DNA of 57,039 nucleotides from Solicoccozyma terricola (GCA_001600875.1 BCLD01000003.1:286363-343401); one strand, 5' to 3'. Shown: positions 45,215-56,331, counted from the first letter of the stretch. The notes: generated by a model from the sequence alone, not told the origin. Program-made: numbers and translations.

Positions 45215-45330
45215 CTAGTTACCAGCTCGAACCTCGTTTGGCATTACCGACCCGGCAATGCCAGACCGTCGACGCCAGACCTGCAATGCCGACGCGGCAT
45301 TGACGACGCGGGGATGCCGGACCTGCAACC
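45215..45330 (+). repeat. Tandem-like CCAGACC/GGCAATGCC repeats
   Basis: Alternating blocks of AGCTCGAACC (three times), GGCAATGCC/GGCATTG and GACCTGCAA occur within about 115 bp. No ORF is implied. Confidence 0.5.
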
Positions 45331-45459
45331 CCGCCTAGTGATTTCCACACCGTCAATAACGCCCTGGCATCGCCCGACCATATCGACTCCCTTTTTGCCA
45401 CTTTCCCTTGTCTCCAAAGCCATATATAAAGCGACCGTTCTTGAGGCTGTTTGTTTCCT

Positions 45460-45564
45460 CTCTTTCTCATGTGTCAGCATGGAATATAGCTTGAGAACGT
45501 TCGAAGGGGTACTGCAATATTCGTTGGAAGTGCCGTCGAGGCAGACGACAAGGTTACGAGGCAT
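45460..45564 (-). pseudogene. 5' fragment of a DUF2235 hydrolase gene
   Basis: The ATG at 45564 starts MPRNLVVCLDGTSNEYCSTP, then SNVLKLYSMLTHE. This is the conserved start of DUF2235 (alpha/beta-hydrolase fold, related to T6SS phospholipase effectors and fungal proteins): VVCxDGTsN....NV.kLy. After about 35 codons the similarity ends and the next blocks (GVGT, GFSRGA) are absent, so the gene is cut off. Confidence 0.7.
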
Positions 45565-45984
45565 CTTAAGCACGTTTGAAAAATGATTTTGGCGCTGGCT
45601 CCCACTGGAAAGTAGAAGCCTACAAGTCTGTTATATAGATTGAGCCGCCCAGCCATGCAAATGCAGCGCAGACGGCCAACATGCTCTATGAACTCGTGCG
45701 CAATTCCACCGGAACGAAAACCGAGAACAACGGGGACCTGGCCGATTGCCACTCCGTCAAGGCACCCCTTCTAGCGCCGGGATTGCTTCTGGGCATGAGT
45801 GGGAAGATTGAGTAGTTTATTGTTTGTTTGCTCGTTCTGTGATGAAATCTGCTGGCTCTATGCCTTATCTCTCTGTGCTTGGAGATGGTTGATCACTGTG
45901 GTGGATGGTGGACAGCACAGCAGTCGGTGAAAAGAGAGCCGGCCCTCGTGGTGGATGAAGGTCCCACGGTGGCGGTCGTGGTAA

Positions 45985-46135
45985 ATGCACTGGCGGTGGG
46001 TGGTATGCACTCGGGGTGGTATGCACTGGCTGGTATGCGTTGCCACCGGGAGGTATACACTCCTTTGGTATGCACTCGACGGGGGTGGTATGCACTCGCG
46101 CGCTCGGTGGCGGTATGCAGATCGCATACCGCCCC
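45985..46135 (+). repeat. GGTATGCACTCG minisatellite-like array
   Basis: Six or seven irregular copies of GGTATGCACT(C/G)G, with G-rich spacers. Weak short frames on both strands are by-products. Confidence 0.75.
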
Positions 46136-46307
46136 CTAATGCCAATGCCGATAGAGATGTTCCGCACCAATGTCCCTCCCCTAGCCATTGACTGACCACT
46201 CGCACATAAATCCATCCAATAACCTACATATAAAGCCCTCGCCTAAACCTAAAATATAAACAGAGAAGACTTGATACCTTGACCCACAACCCCAGCCTCC
46301 GACCCAC

Positions 46308-49041
46308 TCAGATGGGAGACGAATAACCAATCCAAAACTGCACCTCATTCAGTCCATCCAACTCCACGTTCTCCAGCGCAAACTCGGTTTCCGGAATAAC
46401 CACTTCGTAGCGACCACATACCCCTCTACCCCAGAAGTTGAATAAAGCCGTAGCGTTGCGGGGATCGCGAACCTGTTCATTACTCGCTCCATCAACCTCT
46501 CTTCGGGTAAAAGGACACTGGAGAATAGTCGACTGCGACTTGAGGTAGACATCGCTGCGGATGACAGGAGACGAGGACAAGAGTTGAGTGTAGCGATTGC
46601 CGTGGATGATTTGGCACTGGATCAAGTCGCTCGTGGACTTGGCTCCAACAAACGAGGCGAACAGGACCTCAACCTTGGCTTCGAGCCGATCCAATCCAAA
46701 GTCTTCCGGCTCCAAGTCGCGTACAAAGCGATGGGTGGTTCGAAGGGACTCGAGAATGTCAGGCTCGGTAAAGGAGAAGCGGCGCCAGAACACATCCCGG
46801 TCGCGATTGTCGAAGAAGCTGAAGAGGTTGGTCTGCATGTTGATTGGTGCAAGGAGGCGATGCCAAGACTCCAAATACCCCGCGTGCATCGTCGCGTCGT
46901 CCACGGTCAGGACTTCGACACCGGGCGAGACCAGACGAGTGACCATGTCGCGATAATCAGCCTCGAGGTCGGGATGCAACCGGCCCGCATCGAGAGGGAC
47001 GTTGGCGTCTTCAGGTTTGAGCGTGAAGATTTCCAAAGAGCGCTGGGTGCGAAAGGCAAAGTCGATCAACTGATCGAGTTCGGTTTGGGTCTTGCGTATC
47101 GCGATGAGAGCGCCCTGTCGGAGAGTCGACGTCTGGCCATCCGCACTCGCCGCAATGTCGCCAGCCTGACTGGAGAGGCGACTGATGCGATTGATCTCGG
47201 CGTTTATCGCAGCGGATTGAAGGGAGTTGATTTCGAGCTCTTTCTGTTCAACAGCGAGCTCCTGAGCGATGGAAGCGGCTTGCTGGACGAGTTGGATATA
47301 CTTTGAGTTGTCAGGTGTCTTGCCCTTGGTCAACTGCTGGATTGNGGTGACGAGGTTGATGATCGCGGTGCGACCCTTTTTGATATCGTCGATCTCCTTG
47401 CTGATATCGCCAAATTGGTCCTTGACGTTGTCGAGGAGGTCGAGAATTCTCGCCCGTCGTCGCGTCGGAATGGAAGATGGCTTCCCAAAGCGGTACAACA
47501 TTGTTGGCTACCGTTTCGCCGAGAGCAAGCGCATCCGGTCCAAGAGCAAGTAGGCTCGCTCCACCCGTCTCCACCGCCGCCGCCACTGCCATGATCGCAA
47601 TAGCCACCTCCGCGACAGTCTTGACAACACCGAGGATGTCGACCTTGTGTGAATTCATCTCGTCCTGAGCCTTTTCGATCTGCTCTTTGACGGCTAGGAG
47701 CTGGGATTTGAGACGTGTGATGCGGTCCTGGATGACAGCCTCGCGAAGGTTACTGATGGTGAGATCGGCGGTAGCTTTCTTCTCGTGCGATTCGAATGCT
47801 CCTTGCTGGACCTTCATGAAGGCGGCAAAGCTCTCGGTGTTGATCGACGCGAGATACTGACCCGAAGCGATATCGAGGAACGTCAGGGTGAGCTCACCAA
47901 AGTTGGAAAAGGCCTGGTTGTAGCCCGCAAAGTCGGGCTTGAGGTCGAGACGGCGCGAATACCCAATGGCATTGACATTGTTCTCAATGCTGGCGAGGCG
48001 ATTCGAGCACTCTGTTTGGACCGACTTGACGACCTCGAGCTGTGCGGGTGGCCAGTCGGCCAGCTTGACAAGTTCGGTGGAGATGGCGAGTGCTGCGCGA
48101 AACTCGTTCTGAGCGAGCGAGAGGAGCGGGGTTGTGGTGGGCAATGACGGCGCGAAGCGGCGGTGCTGCAGGTCTCCTACGGCGATACGGTGACGAGCCC
48201 AATCGAGTGAAGCGGTAGCGATGGGGATCGACTCGATGGCCTTGCTCCAGTAGGCGTCCAACGAAGGGAGCAGACTAGCAGCATCGAACGGAGGCTGACC
48301 TCGTGGACCCTTATCTGCGACCACAGGACGTTGAGCGAGGCTTTGAGGCGCGTCTTTGCCTGGATCACCGGGTGGACCACCGTCGATGTTGACGAGAGGG
48401 GGCGAGGTGAACGCGAGAGTGTGAATGTATACCTCCCCACCTGGACCGCCAACCCCGCCATCTCCTCCCCAGGCGCCGAATCCACCCGTTGCTGACGGGA
48501 ACCATGTCCACGAGCCGTCCCTCACCACGAGCTCTGGATCCTGGGGCGGCTCCATCGGTTGCGGGCTGGACGGCGAACGCGTCCGTTGCCAATGTCCAAA
48601 AACACTTTGTCCTCCTCCCCCACCGATACCACCGGCACCACCTTTTCCTCCCTGAGCGCTCACGTCGAGAGATTGAATAGACTCGGCGATGATCTTGATA
48701 GCACCACCCCGCCCTCCTTCTCCACCTCGCTCGCCTCGAGTCCCGTCGGTGCCTTCGACGGCGCCCGACTCGGTGGACTGAGCGTTTCTTCCGTGAGCCC
48801 CATTCCCTCCCGTCCCGCCTTGTTTGCCCGTGCTGATGATCTTGCCGTTGTTGCCATCGTAGGTAGAAGAGACGATGATGAGCTTGCGTCGTTCGAGATT
48901 GAATACAAAGCCAGGAGCGTGCTGGACCGAACGAGCGAGTAGGATGAGCGGATCACCATCCGGTTCGATTTTCTTCAGCCAAAAGTTGGCAAACGACGCG
49001 TCGATGGTGATCGCATCTCTAGTAACGACCACCTGCACCAT
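46308..49041 (-). CDS. Gly-rich repeat protein with long helices and a hydrophobic hairpin (unknown; pore-former-like)
   Basis: The ATG at 49041 starts MVQVVVTRDAITIDASF. Regions in order: a beta-like N-terminus (to about residue 80); collagen/PGRS-like Gly tracts (GGTGGNGAHG, GGEGGRGG, GGAGGIGGGGG, GGDGGVGGPGG) to about residue 230; then long amphipathic helices; then an apolar stretch VAEVAIAIMAVAAAVETGGA that continues to VANNVVPL; then more helices and a C-terminal domain ending GYSSPI. Long helices around a single apolar hairpin recall ClyA/HBL-type alpha-pore-formers (inference by architecture, not homology). The frame changes near 47470-47500 and an undetermined base lies at 47345, so an assembly error or a true frameshift breaks the gene as written. 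No introns are needed. I do not recognise a named family. Confidence 0.7.
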
Positions 49042-49097
49042 GATTGTGATGACTGTGAAGATGACGGATGAGATAAGGTGACAAGATGCAAACGTCA

Positions 49098-49131
49098 GGA
49101 TGCTGGATGCTGGATGCTGGATGCTGGATTC
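49098..49131 (+). repeat. 7-bp microsatellite GATGCTG x4
   Basis: Four perfect units just upstream of the Gly-rich gene start. Confidence 0.85.
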
Positions 49132-50837
49132 GGATGCCCCGCTTTCTTCGATGCCAAGCACACTGACTGACACGTGTTCAGCCCCCACGACCTCGCGTAG
49201 GAAAGATACGAAAGGACACGGAGGAGCGTGGAGATGCAACCTTCTTAAAACCCCGCATTGCCAATGCCATGACCGACACAAATGTCAAGGGGAGAGAGCC
49301 CTGCTCGAGCTCCACCCTTCATCGGTGAACCCCTGGTCGGGCAAACTTCCCAGTTCCCATTTCCTCATATTCAGCCGAGTATCAAAGTCGATGACATCCC
49401 GTCATGCCCCAAATTCGAAACACGATCCTTTCTATAGCGATTAGGTAAAAATGAGGTCTCAATAAAGTCCTTAAATTTCATTGTTAGGCCGGACCTATGT
49501 AGGGATTACAGAACAGAGCAGAGACACCTGAAAACATCTGGAAAGGTGCCCAGCACCTTTACCTCTCGATAGATGTCCTTGGAACACCCTTGAGTGACTG
49601 GAGTTAAGCTTCAAGAGGCATCCTAACATTGCCAGATGCCACTCGCGAAAAGCGCCCCATCTCGTACGAGTTGAGTTGAGCTGTATCACGTGTAAATTCA
49701 ACAGCGGGGACCATGTTGTTCATATTTAGGTCCTGACAGTCTTGGAGAATTTTTAACTCGAGCCAAGTTCTTGAGAAGGGAGATGAGTGTTCCGGCTCAA
49801 CCCTACCTGGGTTCCGACCATCCTCCCTCATTCGTCAGGTCGTCTCCATCAGTGGTGCGAAGGATGAATCTATTGTAAAGGCCATCGTTTCGCTGGAAGC
49901 CTCCTCTCAATACCGGACAAAGAATGAAAGACGGGGTGTCTTTTTATTTCGTCGCCATGGGGCAAAGACTCCGCTAGATGAACACAGTCGGAAGCCCTGG
50001 GAACATGGCCTCGCTGTGGTACTGAATTTTCCGAACGATTGATTGGGGCAGGTGTTTGTATAAGAATGGGGTGACATAGCTATCATTCAACAACCTCTTT
50101 CTATATAGAGGAGTCAGGGGCATAGAACAATAGAGAGTCGGTTACCCTTCTGCCCAGGTGGGCTCAGCAAACCCACCTACACGGAGCAATACAATGCATC
50201 GTTGCCTTGCCTGTCTCAGCCTTGTTCCTGAGCCACTCCCTTGTTCTTTCGTGTTCCATTGTTGAACCTGAAACTGTCGGAAGTGCAGTCACGCTTTCTA
50301 GTCTCAACTCCTCGGAAACCCCCTATCCTCTCTTTTCTCATCCCTGCATCATAGAGTGCATTGTACTGAGATAGAGAAGGATAGTTCTACACCTATACCG
50401 TACTTTAACAGAAACACTCCCGATCCGTCCACCTTCAATGGTTGCTCCTGTATCGAGAAGACATGCTACATCCTGGAAATTAATTCTATCCATTGACATT
50501 CCGCAAATTAGTACAGCTTCATTGTTTGTTTGTTATTACTTAAACGATATTTGTCCCTCTGATCGATTTTCTCCTATAGTCACTGTTCGAAATAATTCGA
50601 TCACATTCTCTTTTCTTTATGATTATAGTTGTTTCTGCGTGATTCCGATTCTTCTTGTAGGATCCTAACTGCTAATTTTTTGTTGTATTCGGGTTCGTTG
50701 GCCTTTTCAGGAAGTCTTGATACTTATGATCTTTACTTCCACATCCTAAACATGGATTTTCACACCGGTGCACAAACTCAGGGCAGAGAAGACTTTACCG
50801 ACAGGAAGACCCCGGTCAGCTCGAATCTTAAATGGAT
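49132..50837. other. 1.7-kb gap without a recognised gene
   Basis: Only short frames. An AT-richer block at about 50470-50720 breaks from the local composition and could be an old insertion. CTATATAGAGG near 50101 is TATA-like. Confidence 0.3.
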
Positions 50838-51833
50838 CTAAGCATGAGTGCTCACCAAAGAAGAGAGGATGATGCCCCACGTCAGCATTAGCGTACCGAT
50901 CACCGCGTCACTGCGCGCATCTGAGCAACTGATGTCACCCTTCATGGAAGGAAGCGCAACGACGATACCTCCCGGGAGTGCAAAACATATGCCCCAGGTA
51001 ATCCACCACCACTTTCCCACCGTATGACGATGTACCGGGTCGTGGCCCGGTTGTCGCAACTTCTGCCCGACATGACACGTCCCCCTGGCACAGCCACATT
51101 TAGGGTATTTTCCAAAGTGTCCAGCAGATAGGACAAATCCAAGCAGGGCGACAATGATGAACCATAGACCAGGGATCTGTGTGTCGAGGGAAATGTATAT
51201 ATCAGAATAGTTCGAATGGTACAATTCCCCAATCCTCACGATGGTCCCCGGCAGTATGACTTGAATCCGAGGGCTGCAATCGTCTGGTGAGCTGTTCAAT
51301 ACGTCGGGCGTAAGGTCAGATTAAGGATCGCAGTCATTCAACAGTGGATGCACTCGCCAAGAGCAGTTCCCCGGAACAAAATCGTGGATGACTTCGAGCA
51401 CTTCGCGGAAACTTGTCATGGTGAACAGCTGGTTCGCGCTAGCCCCGTCGGTGATAGTTGTTGTGTGGTAATCAGTAGGCACAGGGACAGAGGGGCACAC
51501 AGAAGTTGTCACGGTCAGTGTCGTGTTGTGGGATGAGGTGAGGATGCTTGTCTTAGTGATGGTCTCCGTTGCTGGGGGAGGTGTAAACGAGTTGTAGGGT
51601 ACGCTGATGGTTGAAGTCAGCACACACGGGGTGCCCACAGTCACCGTTTCCGTGATGGTGGTGGAAGATGGAGGCGAGCAGGACACGGACGTCGGTGCAG
51701 TCGACGGACCTTCCCAAGGAGTCGTAGTCTCCGTGCCAGAAGTGGTTGTCGTCGGCTCTGTGGCCCAGCCGATACTAGGAGAGAGGAATGATAGAACGCA
51801 AAGGGATAGAAAGACCGTTGGAGACAGTTGCAT
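50838..51833 (-). CDS. Secreted/mucin-like N-terminus with three membrane helices
   Basis: From the ATG at 51833, MQLSPTVFLSLCVLSFLS is a signal peptide, followed by a Thr/Ser/Pro-rich ectodomain of about 110 residues (many TTT, TET runs, likely O-glycosylated). The frame is then interrupted by a TAA at 51321. The same frame continues after it with SSPDDCSPRIQ and membrane segments IPGLWFIIVALLGFVLSA, WWITWGICFALPGGIVVAL and AVIGTLMLTWGIILSSLV. A 51-nt intron (about 51289-51339, GTTGAA..AACAG, phase-correct) would remove the stop, so it is probably one spliced gene. A cell-wall sensor or surface protein role is possible. No family is recognised. Confidence 0.65.
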
Positions 51834-53142
51834 GATCTAGAGGGATGAAAATAGGGTGAGCTCGTTGATCTGGCGTCTTTTCCACCCAATGAAGCGACTC
51901 TTCAATAGTTCTGCTCGCAGGAAGCTGCTTCCCTGACCTGGGCACATCCGGAAACCGTCCGTGCAGCGTTCACTCTGCAAAATTGCTCAAAGCCTTCCTG
52001 GTTATTTTTATAAGAGATATTTCTGTTGATCAGGTGCGGAGCAATTCTCTACCCCTATGATAACGCGCATGGAAGCCTTCCTCTCTGTTGTTCGACCATA
52101 TACGCAAAGCGCAAACAAACGGCGAGGAGTCATCGTCACGCCACCAGATGTTACTATCCAAAGGGACAGGTGGGTACGCCACCCCGAGCGATTCTGCCCT
52201 CGCGAATATCGCAGCCCATTATAGGATGCGAAACCCTATCCGCCACCAGCTTGTGGCGTCGGGAATCCCTCTGAGCGTTGTGGGCCAGAATTATACCCCG
52301 AATGGTATCTTGACATATATTCCCTATTTTGTACACACTCTTCTCCAACAATGAAATTTGATTACAACCACTATTTTCAGCATCTTCTTGCTACCGCTCG
52401 GGTGCATCCTCTTCCACAAACCTTGACTTGAACTGGTGTGAGGACGCTTTACGCATCAGAGAAAATGTCTATGCGGGGGAGGGAGCCCGCAACAACAACA
52501 TGGTCACCTCCGCACCGACGAGAAATTGGTTCGGCTAGAGTTCCAGTGGCCATACGTTGGAATCGTATCGAGGAGTATTTTGTTGAATTGTGACCTACCA
52601 CGAAGAAATATCTGCTGCAAGAATGCAAAGAAGCGAATCCTTCAATATCGTCCAACTGTTACCAAAAATAAACACAGTGGCTGCCCGTCATGGCGGAAGC
52701 TGTAGAATCGATCAAATATCAAACTGGGGATTAGCGGCAGCGGATCGCACCAGAGAGCAGTTTCGCCATTCTGCCTCGTTGGTGATACGGTGAGAGATAA
52801 TTTGGGTTCACCCAAGCGTTCCTGAGACTTGATTCCCACCGCCACCTCCGTAGAAGCTGCATAAGGGAGACCCTTACAAGAAATTTTCATGCGCAACTTC
52901 CTTGGTAGCGCGGATCGGCATGAATCATTCACACGGATCCTAGCGAACAACTAATTGTATGCTAGGTTTCAGTGGGCTTTTCAAGGAAACCCCGGTGGCG
53001 AAAGTCACGCGTTCCTGGTTCGCCGGCATCTGACGACCAGCTTGAGCAGTCAGGTCCAGGCTTCGGCCATTCTAAAGACTATATATAAGAGGGAGGGAGC
53101 AGACAGTTGCAACTCCGCCTTCCCGGCTTCAGACACTCCAAA
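51834..53142. other. 1.3-kb gap without a recognised gene
   Basis: A plus frame at 52088-52354 (88 codons) has protein-like composition but no motif. A TATATATAAGAGG promoter lies at about 53078-53092. Confidence 0.3.
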
Positions 53143-53238
53143 ATGTCTGATTCTGTCGTGTACATCACAGGCGCTGCAAACTTGACCTCACAGTCGCCGC
53201 CACCGCGCAGGAACATCACAGTTCTGATGCAGGACTAG
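53143..53238 (+). pseudogene. Start of a short-chain dehydrogenase gene, truncated
   Basis: The ATG at 53143 gives MSDSVVYITGAANL, matching the first strand and the start of the NAD(P) loop of SDR enzymes (VYITGAxxGIG), then diverges and stops at 53238. A TATA box lies about 55 bp upstream, a normal promoter. The rest of the gene is gone. This is a short match, so the family call is tentative. Confidence 0.4.
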
Positions 53239-53639
53239 CGTGGATTCACTCTATATATCAAAGCGTTGAGTAAGTAATATTTCAGCAACGTTTCCCGTTG
53301 ATTTTGGATGCGTGGACAATCTTGGGCCACAGCCTGTATGATCTCGACAGGATGCCTGTAGTCGAACGGTACCCGAAACATGGTCGACGCCGATCTTCTA
53401 TCCCATTCGCCAGTTAAAGGTGGCCCTTTTCTACCTCACGCTCATGCCCATGGAACAACGGAACCTCTGCAAAGCCCCGAACCATGGCGAAACGCAGTCC
53501 CTAGACCTGTGAAGATGTTAGAACCTAGAGGTTTTACGATCTGAAGAATGAAACAGTCGAACAGGAACGCATATCGCGAAAATGTGGAGCTTACAGTCAG
53601 TTCAGGCAGCACAGGGAGTGACAATCCAAAAAGACAGCC

Positions 53640-54090
53640 TGTACAGCCTGTCCTTTCACACGTTCCTGCAGACTTACTGTTACGAAGGGGTAGCCTTGCA
53701 ACGTGGTGGCCGTGTACAGGGTCTTGAATAGCCCGTGGTGGAACTAGCGGTCGGGACCGTCCTGCTCATATTCAACAGGTCGTCCCAGGCTTGTAGATCA
53801 CTGTGCTGAGCGATCTGGAAAGGCTAGTTAGCATTCGGTGTTCAAACTCGCACCATCTCATGGTAGTAATTGAGGAGTTGGGACTGCTCGGGAGATTCAG
53901 GTGCACACACTTCACTCTTTGCAGTAAGCCATCCGTTCTGTATTGACAGCATAAACTGACCGTCTGGACCCTCAGGTATCTACAATCGATTAACGAGGAT
54001 ACACCGCTCTTTCCTTGCGAATCGTGACCTCCATCCCGAGTACGAGGCATCGAGAATGGCCTCGATGGATTCGGCATCACAGATCATGGC
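53640..54090 (-). CDS. Possible exons of an unrecognised gene
   Basis: One minus-strand exon (53854-53979) reads IPEGPDGQFMLSIQNGWLTA then KSEVCAPESPEQSQLLNYYH, and is followed by an intron of 39 nt (53815-53853) with GTGCGA donor, TGCTAAC branch site and CCAG acceptor, then IAQHSDLQAWDDLLNMS. An upstream ATG at 54087 (MICDAESIEAILDAS) may be the start, but I could not find a phase-correct junction to the next exon. The end is unclear. I do not recognise a family. Confidence 0.3.
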
Positions 54091-54117
54091 CGTTGAATGC
54101 CTCTGCATGCAATATTC

Positions 54118-55608
54118 TCAATTTAGGCCGACGTGGGTGCAAATAGAGTCTCCGCAGTCTCGCAGACGGCTGAACTCTGCCGATGACCTTGCAGTTTCCA
54201 CAAGAGATGGATCCTCGGAGCAATCATCATCCTCGAGGTCGACTTGCTTATTGTGCTCCAAGCGAACTCCTCGGTGGATCCGTGCTGGAGCTGAAGGTGG
54301 GGCGTGGTCAAGAAATATACCCAGATCTGAGGCGCCACCAGGAAACCCGGCAAACGATGCCAAGTCGTTCTGTTCGAAAACAGCGAGGCTGCTCGGCACA
54401 TAGCTTGTCTTCCCCACTAATATCATTGAAAGCGGGTTCCACTTGGCCTGTGTGCACACCACTCCAATGGCTGGATGCATTGAGGTCAACGCGTTTTTTT
54501 CGAAGACACGTCTGAAGGCATCACACCCAGCTATTGCAGCATCCAGGGTGTCTTCATCGTACTGTGTGAACGATGCCTTATTCCCGTTCAGGATTTCTCT
54601 AGCGTCATTAATCCGCCTCTTGAGCGCCCGCAACTTGCCCTGTGACCCTATCATCGCCCTGAGCACCTCCACACGAGGTGATAGGGCGTCATTCCAATCG
54701 TACGTTGGCTGTAGCAACCCGATGGCCTCTATATCCCAAGCACCTGTTGCGGTATAGCTCCTACTACTCGCGTCTGCCTCGAGCACCTTCTTCGCCCAAT
54801 CTTCCCACTTGTCCAGTTCCAAAGTCAGCCTAAAGAGCCTGTGCATCCATTTGTCCTTGATCGTTTTCCATGTAATCTCGGTTGCGATTCCTCGCCCTTG
54901 CTTTTGGAGTCGCTTTTCCAAATGTAACATCAAGGCCTCCCTCACCTCCGCACCTCCGCCTAGTCCAGTAACACCCCTCCATTCTTGTTCGCTTTCAAGG
55001 AGACTATGTTCATATTCGAAAAAGTTGAGCAAAGATCCCCGTGGACCAGCGGTATACTGGCGTATGGCGCTTAAATAGTTAATGTGCGCTTGCCATTTCT
55101 GAATGTGATTGTCGCGGAAGAAGAAAACGTCAAATGAGTCGCCACGCACAACTACCGATTCTCTCCCGTTGGTGTCTGTCTTGTGTTCTATCGAACCACG
55201 CATCTCCCATGCAGCGAGTATCGGGATCCATGGGCTTATTTCCGCGGTGGGCTTCCCGTGCAGTAAGCCCACATTCTCCAGTGTGGAGTCCGCTGACACC
55301 AGCATGCGGCTCGCTGTGATCTGCCTCATACAGACCACATATATAGGAATCCAGCAGGCCAGCCTTGGCTGTAGCGCATAAGTGGCCATATCGGCTCGCG
55401 CTGCAATCAGGCAGTCAACCGCATTTCTGATCCACTGGCTATCCAACATTACCACACTTTGCAGCTTGCTCCCACGCACAAAAACACCCTGCTGGTCTCC
55501 AAACCAGTGTTTTGCCTTATTCTTGACCTGGAGCCTTTTATCAATGATGTCTTTTGCCAAATTTCCGACTAGAAACACAGCATTCACCACATCAACGGTT
55601 GCCATCAT
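54118..55608 (-). CDS. Large intronless protein of unknown function (496 codons)
   Basis: The ATG at 55608 begins MMATVDVVNAVFLVGNLAKD. The uninterrupted frame of 496 codons is exceptional here, where nearly all large genes are spliced. Charged helical segments (HLEKRLQKQGRG, DKWEDWAKKVLEADA) and a low-complexity acidic tail (DLEDDDCSEDPS) are visible. There is no signal peptide; the N-terminal VVNAVFLVGNLA is only weakly hydrophobic. I find no known motif. It lies about 1.3 kb from the telomere. It could be a retrogene, a subtelomeric family member, or a domesticated element protein. Confidence 0.65.
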   Translation of the reverse strand: MMATVDVVNAVFLVGNLAKDIIDKRLQVKNKAKHWFGDQQGVFVRGSKLQSVVMLDSQWIRNAVDCLIAARADMATYALQPRLACWIPIYVVCMRQITASRMLVSADSTLENVGLLHGKPTAEISPWIPILAAWEMRGSIEHKTDTNGRESVVVRGDSFDVFFFRDNHIQKWQAHINYLSAIRQYTAGPRGSLLNFFEYEHSLLESEQEWRGVTGLGGGAEVREALMLHLEKRLQKQGRGIATEITWKTIKDKWMHRLFRLTLELDKWEDWAKKVLEADASSRSYTATGAWDIEAIGLLQPTYDWNDALSPRVEVLRAMIGSQGKLRALKRRINDAREILNGNKASFTQYDEDTLDAAIAGCDAFRRVFEKNALTSMHPAIGVVCTQAKWNPLSMILVGKTSYVPSSLAVFEQNDLASFAGFPGGASDLGIFLDHAPPSAPARIHRGVRLEHNKQVDLEDDDCSEDPSLVETARSSAEFSRLRDCGDSICTHVGLN

Positions 55609-55689
55609 GACTATCAGTAGTCTTTATTCCGAGTGTATCCCAGTGGCTGTGGGGCCTGAGACTGCTTCAGTGCTCATATGAGTCTGAAT

Positions 55690-56331
55690 AGAAGGCCAAT
55701 GTGTCACAACAGTGCGCCTGTTCCCAAAGGTGTATCCCGTCGCGGATTGTGAAGGCGGACAAGGCGACTACACGAGGTATTTGTGGCGCAATGTCGGACC
55801 TACTTTGACTTCTCCACGATGGTCACCTCTGTCTTTGTTGGGTTTCAATAACTGTCCAGCTGCTGCGATTCTCGTATCTTGTAGTGATGCTTTTGTGTCT
55901 GCAGCCAAGTACCTCGCGTATATCTTTGTAGACGTATCAATCTGTAGTTGCAGTGCTGATTCTCTGAGTCTTGTTGCGGCTAGCTCTTGGTTGGCTGAGG
56001 GAAGAAGTGGAAAGAATGCGGATCCAGTCGTGTGCCACCTGACTGTCATGCCGTACTCGGTGAGCATTTGCCAAGAAGCACCGGCTTCTGTCAGATTGGT
56101 TGGGAATATTAGTTCCTGAAAGGGGAACTAGGATGCGGATCCAGTCGTTTGCCACCTGACCAGATCATATGTGATGAGGATTTGAGGAAGCACCAACACG
56201 CGACGTCTTGCTAGTACCAGGCCTTGTGCCTTGCGAGGAGGAAAGGATGTAATCAGATCCAGTCTGTCAGTCATATGATGCAGTGTGTTCAGGATGGTAA
56301 ACGCAATTGTTTGATATTGCTCAGCGAACAA
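55690..56331 (-). other. Subtelomeric segment with an imperfect ~115-bp direct duplication
   Basis: ATGCGGATCCAGTCGTxTGC followed by CACCTGAC occurs at about 56019 and 56132, and each copy continues with similar spacing to a TTTGxxGAAGCACC block. On the minus strand both copies encode VRW(H/Q)TTGSA within short frames (55768-56067 and 56128-56331). A third weaker AGATCCAGTC lies near 56255. These frames may be upstream exons of the 496-codon gene or decayed copies. Confidence 0.5.

Noticed and set aside
46584..47306. 240-codon plus-strand frame
   Set aside because: Antisense of the helical Gly-rich gene; amphipathic coding on one strand often leaves an open opposite frame.
55712..56119. 135-codon plus-strand frame near the telomere
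   Set aside because: No motif, and it starts and ends inside the duplicated segment; the minus strand looks as protein-like.
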